Shown here one piece after another: positions 29,616-37,180 of a stretch of DNA of 63,884 nt (position 1 is its first letter; the number at the start of each line of letters is the position of its first letter). Made by a program: the position numbers and the translations under genes. The stretch is from Alphaproteobacteria bacterium (GTDB taxonomy: Bacteria; Pseudomonadota; Alphaproteobacteria; Rhizobiales; JAJFHR01): positions 1 to 63,884 of the forward strand of contig JAJRTY010000115.1 of assembly GCA_024278055.1 (NCBI GenBank), given 5' to 3'. The notes under the pieces were generated by a model, which saw only the letters and a list, made by a program, of their open reading frames with translations, did not search any database and was not told the DNA's origin.

Positions 29616-29899
29616 TATGTGTCTCTGGCCTCCTCAATACCGTCGTGACCCAGATCGCCATAGCGGATGAACTTCAATACTGCCAGCGTGCCGACCAGAT
29701 TAAGCAGGGCATAGGTAATGCCGATGTCGAGAAATTCCGGGCGATCGGTAATAAAGCCGAAGACGGCCAGCAGCAGGATGGCGGTCGTGCCTATTGAGTT
29801 GGCAGCCAGCAGACGGTCAAAAACCGTTGGCCCCCGCAAAGCTCTGACAACCGCAAGAACAAGTGCGAATAAAACGGCTAGACCAGCAGCAGTAAACAT
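29615..29899 (-). CDS. mrpF: MrpF antiporter subunit
   Basis: 94 residues, three membrane helices, with the family motif GPTVFDRLLAANSIGT and FLDIGITYALLNLVGTLAVLKF. ATG overlaps the mrpE stop by one base (TAATG). Confidence 0.94.
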   Translation of the reverse strand: MFTAAGLAVLFALVLAVVRALRGPTVFDRLLAANSIGTTAILLLAVFGFITDRPEFLDIGITYALLNLVGTLAVLKFIRYGDLGHDGIEEARDT

Positions 29900-30390
29900 T
29901 ATGAACTTCCCTCAAATCTGGCGACCCGTCTGTTCATGGCACCTTCTTCAAGGTCATCGGCGCCGGATTTTGACAGCGCGTGAACCAGAATTTCACCGCC
30001 AACCACATCGACAGAAATAGTTCCCGGCGTAAGGGTGATGGAATTTGCGAAAATACTGACACCAAGGCCGGTTTTTTGTTTGGCTTTAATTTTTACCATT
30101 GTCGGCGATATCGGTAATTTCGGGTTTAAAATGATGGTAGTGACATCAACAGCTGATTTGGCAATTTCCCAAATCAGCCACGGCCAATAGGTAAGGGCAC
30201 GAAGGCCGAGGTGAATCGGATGACCTTCCTCATCCACTACCGCCAGGCGCACACCAAATACCGCCACTAAAATGGCGCATATGATTCCTATAATGAAAAA
30301 TGTCGCATTGTATTGGCCCGACAGCGCCAGCCAAAAAGCAAAAAGCGTAGCGCTCAGGCTAAAAAAGAGTATTCCAGTATCGGATCTCAT
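29899..30390 (-). CDS. mrpE: MrpE antiporter subunit
   Basis: A 163-residue protein with two to three N-terminal membrane helices and a cytoplasmic C-terminal domain. LTYWPWLIWEIAKSAVDVT and NSITLTPGT are MnhE family features. First gene of a nine-gene operon running mrpE-F-G-A/B-like-B-C-D-D-small ORF-D. The complex would exchange Na+ or other cations for H+ and may couple to redox partners, as MBH-type complexes do; no hydrogenase or oxidoreductase subunit is encoded here. Confidence 0.92.
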   Translation of the reverse strand: MRSDTGILFFSLSATLFAFWLALSGQYNATFFIIGIICAILVAVFGVRLAVVDEEGHPIHLGLRALTYWPWLIWEIAKSAVDVTTIILNPKLPISPTMVKIKAKQKTGLGVSIFANSITLTPGTISVDVVGGEILVHALSKSGADDLEEGAMNRRVARFEGSS

Positions 30391-30792
30391 TTTATCAGAT
30401 TTACCCCTGAATTTGACTACGCTCTTAGGGATTGTTTAAGGTGGGGATGGTTAATGAATTATTAAAATATTGATTGAGTAGTTGTTTTACATAAGTTTTT
30501 TCGTCATAAAATATCAAAACAGCTGGCAAGATTAATAGTGTATAGTCATGCGTTCGGAAATATGTCGACTTTGCAAGAATGAAAATACGGGGCGATATCC
30601 AGACCATCAAAAGCCGTTAGCCGTAACAGTTGTATTTTTATTCAGCCTCAGGTTGATGAATTGTCTGTTTGGGTGGGAAATTTGCAACCGATTAACAAAA
30701 ATTGCATGGGGAACAGTTAAAAAACTTGATTTCTGTTACATAATTACAGATAAGGGTGTCGCGGCAAAAGAAACTGAGGAATTTACTGAAAT
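30391..30792. other. AT-rich divergent intergenic region
   Basis: About 400 bp between the mrp operon and mucR. It is AT-rich and should hold both promoters. The open frames in it show no family resemblance. I see no convincing promoter match, RNA gene or repeat. Confidence 0.5.
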
Positions 30793-31218
30793 ATGGAACC
30801 GATCATGGATTCTAAAACTGAACTTGTTGAATTAACTACCGAAATTGTTTCCGCCTATGTAAGCAATAACGCGCTTACTGCTGGAGATTTGCCGGCACTG
30901 ATTAATGATGTGCATAGAGCACTTCATAGCGCCGTAGCCCAGGGGGAAAATCCGGCAGCACCACCACAAAAACCCGCAATCTCACCACGCAGATCAATTA
31001 CACCTGAATTTATTATCTGTCTGGAAGATGGTAAGAAATTCAAATCATTGAAGCGCCATTTACGCACGCATTATGATTTGACACCTGAAGAGTATCGCGA
31101 GAAATGGGGCCTGGCGCGAGATTACCCGATGGTTGCTCCGAATTATGCTGCCGCCCGTTCCAAGCTTGCCAAAAACATGGGGCTTGGGCAAAAAGGTCGC
31201 CAGCGCAAGCGTGCTTAA
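30793..31218 (+). CDS. mucR: MucR/Ros family zinc-finger regulator
   Basis: A 141-residue DNA-binding protein. The N-terminal half has VELTTEIVSAYVSNN and DLPALINDVH, typical of MucR oligomerisation. The zinc-finger region reads CLEDGKKFKSLKRHLRTHY, followed by LTPEEYREKWGL and a basic tail. MucR proteins are H-NS-like silencers that bind AT-rich DNA and control exopolysaccharide and cell-cycle genes in Hyphomicrobiales. A start at 30805 (MDSKTEL) is equally possible. Confidence 0.92.
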   Translation: MEPIMDSKTELVELTTEIVSAYVSNNALTAGDLPALINDVHRALHSAVAQGENPAAPPQKPAISPRRSITPEFIICLEDGKKFKSLKRHLRTHYDLTPEEYREKWGLARDYPMVAPNYAAARSKLAKNMGLGQKGRQRKRA

Positions 31219-31263
31219 GTTACCTTGTCTTGTAGAATTAGCGAAAACAAAACAAAAACTGAC

Positions 31264-31296
31264 CCCTGCGTGAACCATGTTTGCGCAGGGTTTTTT
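31264..31296 (+). terminator. Intrinsic terminator of mucR
   Basis: A 7-bp stem CCCTGCG/CGCAGGG with a 13-base loop followed by TTTTTT, 46 bp after the mucR stop. Confidence 0.9.
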
Positions 31297-31433
31297 GTGC
31301 AAATTCCAATAAATCTGCCCATAAGAATCCACAGGTTTTAATTCATTTTATTTAGGGCTTGCCAAGATTCATCGTTTTGATTCATTGTGTTGTGAATTAA
31401 ACATCAAGTGATTCGCAATACGGTGGGGACTGA

Positions 31434-31988
31434 ATGGCGCTGACAACTGAACTGGCCTTTAAGGCGCAATTGGTTATTCCGGAGCAGAGGCAGCTCTTCG
31501 AATACTGGATGTCTCGATCCAATCAGGGTCAGCTTCCCTCCCGTCGCGATATTAACCCTTGCGATTTCCCACGCCTCCTTCCGCTCATTTCTTTGATCGA
31601 TGTAGATATTGTACACAAGCGGTTTCGCGTACGCCTGGCAGGCACCCAGCTCAGGGAGCACTATGGCCGTGATATTACCGGCGTTCATCTCGATGAAGTT
31701 GATTACGGTGCAAAAACCGATTACTGGCTCTCGGCATTCCATCGCGTAGCTTTTGAGGGCCGCCCCGCTCAAGGCGTTGTCCGGGGTTCAGGCGAACATA
31801 AAGAACATCTTGCCCAATTCTGGATAAAGCTGCCGCTTTCCGAAGATGGAAAAAATGTATCAATGATTCTGTCATATGACGTGTTCCTTCCCGTTTCCCA
31901 GGCAAAAACAATAGCCGACCAGGCGCATTTTGATGCGGGCTTTTTGTCGGCGGATGTGGAAAGCGCAAGAATCAGCAGCGCCCATTGA
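31434..31988 (+). CDS. PAS_5 domain protein
   Basis: 184 residues, no signal peptide. It matches the alphaproteobacterial PAS_5 (PF07310) family: LFEYWMSRSNQGQLPSRRDI, then FPRLLPLISLIDVD and FRVRLAGTQLREHYGRDITG. A single sensor-type domain with no output domain. Ligand unknown. GTGGGGA lies 5 bp before the ATG. Confidence 0.85.
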   Translation: MALTTELAFKAQLVIPEQRQLFEYWMSRSNQGQLPSRRDINPCDFPRLLPLISLIDVDIVHKRFRVRLAGTQLREHYGRDITGVHLDEVDYGAKTDYWLSAFHRVAFEGRPAQGVVRGSGEHKEHLAQFWIKLPLSEDGKNVSMILSYDVFLPVSQAKTIADQAHFDAGFLSADVESARISSAH

Positions 31989-32001
31989 GACCTCACAAGC
32001 T

Positions 32002-32319
32002 TTAATCCATCAGTTTTTCCAGCAATTCCCGCTCGCCCCGGTAAGCCTGTAACAAGGCTACATGCCGGTTGAGACTATAGGCCCAGTGCCCGCATCTGCC
32101 ACGGTTGCGTTCCTGGCGCAGGGCAGTGGCCAGTCGGGAAACAATCCATCGACAGTTTTGTGACGACCGGTCATCAATCTTCACCAGCGAAACTGGCAGC
32201 AACTGTTGCAGGTGCTGCTGTCTTTGATAGCTGCCGCTTCCAGCCTTCACCAGTTGCTTAAGCGACCGCCCGACGCCAGACTGGTTTTTGCCGGGTATGT
32301 GCGAGGTAACAGTGTCCAA
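32002..32319 (-). CDS. Small basic protein of unknown function
   Basis: 105 residues starting at a TTG with AAAGGAG placed 8 bp upstream, which is good evidence for translation. The C-terminal half is basic and aromatic (RWIVSRLATALRQERNRGRCGHW, split here as one helix-rich region) and ends RGERELLEKLMD. I do not recognise the family. It lies 131 bp after the Cro/C1 regulator on the same strand. Confidence 0.5.
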   Translation of the reverse strand: MDTVTSHIPGKNQSGVGRSLKQLVKAGSGSYQRQQHLQQLLPVSLVKIDDRSSQNCRWIVSRLATALRQERNRGRCGHWAYSLNRHVALLQAYRGERELLEKLMD

Positions 32320-32449
32320 ATCAATTCTCCTTTTTGCTCGGCAAGGAGAATGTGGGCGTTCAGGGTGGCGGGGAATAAATTTTGGAGAATTTTTGTATGT
32401 TTCAGGCTGGCCTGCTCATCTGGAGCCAGGGAAAAACCAAAAAGCCCCT

Positions 32450-33022
32450 TTAAAGATAATCCATTCGCATAACAATTCGGGCAACCCAGTCGAGCTTTTG
32501 ATTGTATAAAACCGGAATGCCTGAGGCTAGGGCAACAAGGGTGAACCTGTTATTCGATCCCTCTATTAACCGGCGAAGAAGTGTGGAGCCATCTTCAAGT
32601 CCAACCAGGCAGTCCCAACCGTCCGCCTCCGGCCATTGTGGCCGTGCCAGCCTGTCCGCCACCAGCACGGTTCCGGGCAAATATGTGCCCACAGATTGAG
32701 TGATGCGCACAGCCACAGGGTTGTGTGCCGGTATATCGAAGCTGAGAAAGGTCTGTTCGGAAAATCCTCCGGCTGAGTTTTCCAGCGCACCATTATGGCC
32801 AATTTCACCAATGCATTCGATGTCCCGGCTCGAAGATGCCTCCATCAGGTCAACGGCTGAGACATTAAAGGCGTTGGCGAATTTTTCCAGCCAGTCCATG
32901 GAAACCGTCATGTTGGCGGTTTCGAGCCGCTGTACGGTTTGTGGTGTTGTGCCGATCAGGTCAGCCAATTGCTGCAAGGTCCAGCCGCGCGTTTTGCGCA
33001 ATTTGCGAATTCGGGTCTGCAT
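32450..33022 (-). CDS. Cro/C1-type regulator with S24-like C-terminal domain
   Basis: 190 residues. Residues 1-60 are a helix-turn-helix (KTRGWTLQQLADLIGTTPQTVQRLE). Residues about 100-190 resemble the S24 LexA/CI-type beta domain (GTYLPGTVLVADRL, LEDGSTLLRRLIEG), without a clear Ser/Lys catalytic pair. It could be a phage-type or stress regulator. Start at 33022 (MQTRIRK). Divergent from the DnaA domain IV-like gene. Confidence 0.8.
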   Translation of the reverse strand: MQTRIRKLRKTRGWTLQQLADLIGTTPQTVQRLETANMTVSMDWLEKFANAFNVSAVDLMEASSSRDIECIGEIGHNGALENSAGGFSEQTFLSFDIPAHNPVAVRITQSVGTYLPGTVLVADRLARPQWPEADGWDCLVGLEDGSTLLRRLIEGSNNRFTLVALASGIPVLYNQKLDWVARIVMRMDYL

Positions 33023-33081
33023 GTGTGAACTCCTTTGCCTCATCCTATAATGTTCCTAATTTGTGAAAAATTCCAGAAAAG

Positions 33082-33161
33082 TTATCCCCGTGAGTGAAAA
33101 ACTTGCAAAAATAGTAAAAGAAAGGTATTTTTTCCTATAAACAGTGGAAAACTTATCCTGT
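33082..33161. promoter_or_regulatory. Two DnaA-box-like 9-mers
   Basis: TTATCCCCG (33082-33090) and TTATCCTGT (33153-33161) each match the DnaA box TTATCCACA at six or seven positions. They sit just upstream of a gene encoding a DnaA domain IV-like protein. Weak evidence; chance matches are possible in this AT-rich stretch. Confidence 0.25.
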
Positions 33162-33200
33162 TGACCTGTTCATACCCTTAACCACGGAGGTGAAAAATTG

Positions 33201-33614
33201 ATGTTCAATTCGCACACACCAGCCGCACCGCAAGCCGCGCGCCCCTTAACACGCGACAATCTGACATTTGGCAACAGTTGCAAACTGGAGAGTGTTGCCT
33301 TGTCCCGATTGATTATTCAGGCCGTGGCCAGTGCTTTTAACATCCGTGAAATCGAATTACGGGCATCCACAAGGCGTTGCGCCGCCGCCGCCTTTGCCCG
33401 GCAGGTCGCCATGTATCTGGCCCATGTGGGGTGCGGATATTCTCTTACCGAAGTGGGCATATTGTTTCAGCGCGACCGCACCACGGCAGCGCACGCCTGT
33501 CGAAAAATCGAAGACTGCCGCGATGATCCCGATCTTGATTTTTGCCTCGACTGCCTCGAAAGCGCGGTTCGTGGCTGGGCCTTTCAGCAACAAGCACGTT
33601 TGGGGGCACAATGA
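33201..33614 (+). CDS. DnaA domain IV-like DNA-binding protein
   Basis: 137 residues. Residues about 30-110 match the DNA-binding C-terminal domain of DnaA (Bac_DnaA_C): VASAFNIREIELRASTRR, then FARQVAMYLAH and the DHTT-like box as RDRTTAAHACRKIE. There is no ATPase domain. Such solo domains are common in alphaproteobacteria and may bind DnaA boxes or act as regulators. Start at 33201 with GGAGG 10 bp upstream. Its stop overlaps the next ATG as ATGA. Confidence 0.82.
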   Translation: MFNSHTPAAPQAARPLTRDNLTFGNSCKLESVALSRLIIQAVASAFNIREIELRASTRRCAAAAFARQVAMYLAHVGCGYSLTEVGILFQRDRTTAAHACRKIEDCRDDPDLDFCLDCLESAVRGWAFQQQARLGAQ

Positions 33615-34513
33615 CACGGACAATTGCTAGAACATCGGGGGCTAGAACATCGGGCAAACAAGTGGCGGTAAAAGCGCTTGAACAGGAAGCGGTGCGTATT
33701 TTTCGACGTCTGATTGAGGTCAAATCCTACCTCGCAAAGCTGGGCGGGCATCTGGATAGTTCAGGTGAATACGGCCTGTTTGTCTCACGCAACAGCCATA
33801 AAAAGCCGGTGCTGAAATTGCAGGCTGATATGTTCGAAGGTTTTGTAGCCAGTGACTGGCTGGTTGAGGACAGCAATGGTCACTGGCATATATCGAGCCA
33901 GGGCGAGGCGTGGCTGCGGCGCCGAATGGCCACCAATGATCCCTACCGCGCCCAGCACCAGCTCACCGGTACCAGGAACATCGAAATAGCACCAAATGCC
34001 GTGCGCAAACTGACCGTCAACCTGACCGAAAGCCCGCTGGGCTGGTTGCGTCATCGCAAAAGCGCTGATGGAAAACCCCTCCTCAGCCAGCAACAATATG
34101 AAGCCGGCGAAAGGCTGCGGTCTGATTTTGAAAAAGCCCAGATGAGCCCGCGCATAACCTCGGACATTACCGCACCACTAACATCTTCCACCGGCAAACG
34201 AGCAGGAGATGCCGGCAACGGCGTGGTCATGCGCGATGCAGCTGTCGCTGCAAAACAACGCTTCTTCAAAGCCCTCGATGCAGCGGGTGCTGACCTTGCC
34301 GACGTACTGATAGAGGTCTGTTGCCACCTGAAGGGTATGGATGAAGCTGAAAAACACTTAAATCTGCCCCAGCGCTCCGGTAAAATAGTCTTAAGTATAG
34401 CCCTCACCAGATTAGCCCAGCACTACGGGCTGATACCGTCCACAACCACCCACCACTATAAAACAACAGGCATCCGCCACTGGGGCGACGATAATTACCG
34501 CCCGAAGGTATGA
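33611..34513 (+). CDS. DUF6456 domain protein
   Basis: 300 residues. The C-terminal half has the DUF6456 pattern: SPLGWLRHRK, QYEAGERLRSDFEKAQM, then DVLIEVCCHLKGMDEAEK and LALTRLAQHYGL-like helices (IALTRLAQHYGL). The N-terminal half includes a winged-helix-like stretch (GLFVSRNSHKKP to SQGEAWLRRR). The family is alphaproteobacterial and uncharacterised; a DNA-related role is inferred from the coupled DnaA domain IV gene. Confidence 0.82.
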   Translation: MTRTIARTSGARTSGKQVAVKALEQEAVRIFRRLIEVKSYLAKLGGHLDSSGEYGLFVSRNSHKKPVLKLQADMFEGFVASDWLVEDSNGHWHISSQGEAWLRRRMATNDPYRAQHQLTGTRNIEIAPNAVRKLTVNLTESPLGWLRHRKSADGKPLLSQQQYEAGERLRSDFEKAQMSPRITSDITAPLTSSTGKRAGDAGNGVVMRDAAVAAKQRFFKALDAAGADLADVLIEVCCHLKGMDEAEKHLNLPQRSGKIVLSIALTRLAQHYGLIPSTTTHHYKTTGIRHWGDDNYRPKV

Positions 34514-34850
34514 GTGAGTATGTTTGTATATTTTTGGCCACGGATAAAATGCCCGGTAACCATCCCTCGCCCATTATCAATTGTAACACAGCTTCTATGA
34601 GAGTTTACACCGGGTGACCTATCTGCAGGAGACACCAATGAAGTGGGAGCGTCACGGTTTTTTGAAAAGTCAAATAGAGTAAATTTGCCAACCATGGCAC
34701 CGAGGCTTTGTCCGTATATGCATGACAGGCTCAAGTGTTTGTTGCAAAAAAAACCATTGGTTTCATTGTTGACCTTGCCTGGCGTGCCGCATCGAACTAC
34801 GCTTTGTTTTTATTTGGTTTACAGCAACAGACCATTCCCCAGGGACATAA
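34514..34850. other. Intergenic region without a recognised gene
   Basis: 337 bp. A 14-codon frame (34640 onward, MKWERHGFLK) follows a good AGGAG site but is too short to call. No RNA gene, repeat or terminator was recognised. Confidence 0.4.
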
Positions 34851-35276
34851 ATGATGATAGACAGAAGACAGGTTTTTTCAGGCTTGGCCGCTTTTGCAGC
34901 TGTTTTCGGGGTTTCATCGTTGGCGATGTCTGAACCTGCACGCGCGGGCATGGCGGCGGTTGTGAAATTCGACTATCCGCATAATCCACTGCATTTTCGG
35001 GCAATGGTGTTGCTGCGCCGTGCCGCGAAAATACTTATTTGCACTGATCAGGCGGGAATTGTGGAAATCTCGGCCACCTGCCGTTTATTGCGTGGTGAGA
35101 CCGGAACATATAATCCATGGCATACTACATTGTATGTTTTTGATGGACTGTATCGCGCAACAGAGAGCCTTGCGGAAATGGGCCTGGATAAGGATGAGAT
35201 CAACGCAGCCCTGCGTCGTCTTGATATCGAAATGGAGCTTAAACACACTTTGGAAGTGAAGGTGCCATCAACCTGA
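34851..35276 (+). CDS. Exported protein of unknown function
   Basis: 141 residues with a signal peptide (RRQVFSGLAAFAAVFG, cleavage near AMSEPARA at about 30). The twin Arg near the start hints at Tat export but lacks the full motif. The mature part is a mix of short hydrophobic and charged helices with one Cys pair far apart (CTDQAG and ATCRLL). I do not recognise the family. AGGG lies 7 bp before the ATG. Confidence 0.6.
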   Translation: MMIDRRQVFSGLAAFAAVFGVSSLAMSEPARAGMAAVVKFDYPHNPLHFRAMVLLRRAAKILICTDQAGIVEISATCRLLRGETGTYNPWHTTLYVFDGLYRATESLAEMGLDKDEINAALRRLDIEMELKHTLEVKVPST

Positions 35277-35328
35277 CAGCATGGGGAATTATTATCCCAT
35301 TCGAAATAAGAAAAATATCAAATGGATT

Positions 35329-35763
35329 TTATTCCACCGCTGCCAGCGCCTTTTGAGCGTCCGTTTTGATGCGCGCTACCATGGAGATGAGGCCGTTTGA
35401 GCGCTGGGGCGAGAGGTGTTCATCCAGACCGATCTGGTTGAAGATTTTTTTGACATCAAGGCTGGCGATCTCATCGGCTGGTTTGCCCGAGAAAACAATG
35501 AACAGGATGGCAATCAACCCGCGAACAATATGGGCGTCGCTGTCGCCGGCGAAGGTGAGTATCGGCTGGCCGGAAGTTGAATTTGCGGGTGTGACTTTTG
35601 TTGCCAGCCACACCTGACTGGCGCAGCCGTTGACTTTGTTGGCAGGCGTTCTGTCTTCGGGCGCAAGTGGTGCGAGTTGGCGACCAAGCTCAATCACATA
35701 GCGGTAGCGGTCCTCCCAGTCATCGAGGAATTCGAAATCATCCAGCAGATCTTGAACGTTCAT
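35329..35763 (-). CDS. sufE: SufE-type cysteine desulfuration protein
   Basis: 144 residues. It accepts persulfide sulfur from SufS for Fe-S cluster assembly. The active-site cysteine is in NKVNGCASQVWL, and GLIAILFIVFSGKPADEI and LGLDEHLSPQRSNGL-like helices (IGLDEHLSPQRSNG) complete the family pattern. No suf operon genes flank it, as is common for stand-alone sufE in alphaproteobacteria. Confidence 0.93.
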   Translation of the reverse strand: MNVQDLLDDFEFLDDWEDRYRYVIELGRQLAPLAPEDRTPANKVNGCASQVWLATKVTPANSTSGQPILTFAGDSDAHIVRGLIAILFIVFSGKPADEIASLDVKKIFNQIGLDEHLSPQRSNGLISMVARIKTDAQKALAAVE

Positions 35764-35940
35764 AAGTCTTTCAACCGTTCACCTGAAAGTGCAACCACCC
35801 GTGTGAACCTTGCCCCGGCGAGTTCCAGATAAATTTTAACGTAGAGATAGCGGCAAACGATGATGATAACAAGAAGTCTGAGAAGTTTTTATCTTACAGC
35901 CTGGCACCGGACCCTTAATCAGACACTCACGCACAAAGAA

Positions 35941-36038
35941 GCACCACGGAGGCTCGGAAAGGGCAGGGTAATCCGGCGTCCGTGGTGCGCTTGTCGGCAG
36001 GTAGGGTTGCTGCCGTATTCGAGGGGCGGGGGTCCCTC
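35941..36038. ncRNA. Candidate structured RNA: three consecutive hairpins
   Basis: Stem 1 is GCACCACGGA/TCCGTGGTGC (35941-35950 with 35979-35988) with a 28-base apical part that can pair CGG/CCG. Stem 2 is CGGCAG/CTGCCG (35995-36000 with 36010-36015). Stem 3 is GAGGG/CCCTC (36021-36038). The segment is much more G/C-rich than its surroundings and lies between sufE and DUF5330, with no convincing protein frame. It lacks the SRP, tmRNA, RNase P and cobalamin riboswitch core motifs. Strand unknown. Confidence 0.4.
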
Positions 36039-36132
36039 TGAATGAGTTGTCATCGGTCCTGGTGTCAATGTGGTGATATTGGCGTTCTGCCCCCAATACC
36101 GGCCTTTCAAAACCCAGACCCGATACGCGTAA

Positions 36133-36603
36133 TTATGCTTTTCTTTTAATCTTGGGTCCTCCCCATGCCGGGGATAAATCCTCTTTTGTTAAGGTCTGTC
36201 GGGATGCGCGTACTTTATCTGCCAGCTGGATCTGTTGCTGGTTTTTGACCGTAATTTTAACTTTTTCACCGCTCACGGGTTTAAGATTAGCCGAACGATC
36301 GACCGGTTCAACGTTTGATGCATTGGCAGAGGAAACCCCGCTCACCCAACTGTTCAGCAGGCTGGCACCGTATTGAGCTTTTCGTATGAATGTATCAACA
36401 GCCGCTTTTCCGGTCGCGCAGGCAGTCTGATTGCGCTGACAAAACCCTGAGAGATCATTCACTGTGGATTGCGCCGCCACCAGCGCCTCGCCCGCGGTTA
36501 CTTTGGTTTGGGTTGCGCTTAACTTATCATTCGTTTCGCCATTTTCGGCCGGCAGCAGCAATATCACTACCGATAGCCAAAATGCACTACGTACTAAAAA
36601 CAT
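36133..36603 (-). CDS. DUF5330 family protein
   Basis: 156 residues with an N-terminal signal or anchor helix (SAFWLSVVILLLPA). The following CQRNQTACATGKAAVDTF segment with two cysteines is the family core, found mainly in Hyphomicrobiales. The C-terminal 60 residues are Ser/Lys-rich. Function unknown. AAGGG lies 7 bp before the ATG. Confidence 0.82.
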   Translation of the reverse strand: MFLVRSAFWLSVVILLLPAENGETNDKLSATQTKVTAGEALVAAQSTVNDLSGFCQRNQTACATGKAAVDTFIRKAQYGASLLNSWVSGVSSANASNVEPVDRSANLKPVSGEKVKITVKNQQQIQLADKVRASRQTLTKEDLSPAWGGPKIKRKA

Positions 36604-37180
36604 TATTTGCCCTTCCTTCAATTCGAAGATGATGAACATTACGACGAGCAGGTTTAAATCAAGTAAAAAATATGTATTTATTTGAATTTTACTTTATTAC
36701 ATTTAGAATAAAATTTTATTATACTCAATTTTATTATAGTATTACACAATTTATAATAAAGTTCAAAATGATATTAATTCAAATTTTAAGTAAATCCCAT
36801 GCTGGAAAAATCGCAGAATAATGCGGTTTTTTTCATCCCGCATCCATGTTGACCCGGGCAGGAGCAATCTTTGCAACTCCAAACCCGCATTCAGTTGTGG
36901 GCGAATACCTGACGTGTTCCGCAAAAAAAGTGCGTTTGCAAGTCGTCAAAATTTTGGAAAAAATATTTGCCGCGGCTGTATTTTCACGAAAAGTGTTTCA
37001 TTCCTGACCATTCCTCGATGAAATGCAACACTTTCTATACCACGTTAATATAACACCATGAAAACATTGGTAAAAAACCAACTTTGAAATAAACTAATTA
37101 CCTCTGCCGGCCCGGTTCGGTTTCAATGTTCTTTAAGTTCAATCAGGCATCCTGCTGTTTGAAGCATAAAAGCGGGTAGT
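36604..37180. other. AT-rich intergenic region
   Basis: About 580 bp, very AT-rich at 36640-36800. It separates DUF5330 from the histidine kinase and probably holds both promoters. No gene, repeat or terminator was recognised. Confidence 0.5.

Noticed and set aside
30548-30835. 95-codon frame upstream of mucR
   Set aside because: Overlaps mucR, composition is that of AT-rich non-coding DNA, and no family is recognisable.
34640-34684. 14-codon frame after a good ribosome site
   Set aside because: Too short, no coupling to a neighbour and no recognisable leader features.
35836-36096. Minus-strand 86-codon frame over the hairpin cluster
   Set aside because: The frame is explained by G/C-rich stem sequence, and the peptide looks like no known protein.
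36821-37021. 66-codon frame before the histidine kinase
   Set aside because: No ribosome binding site and atypical composition.
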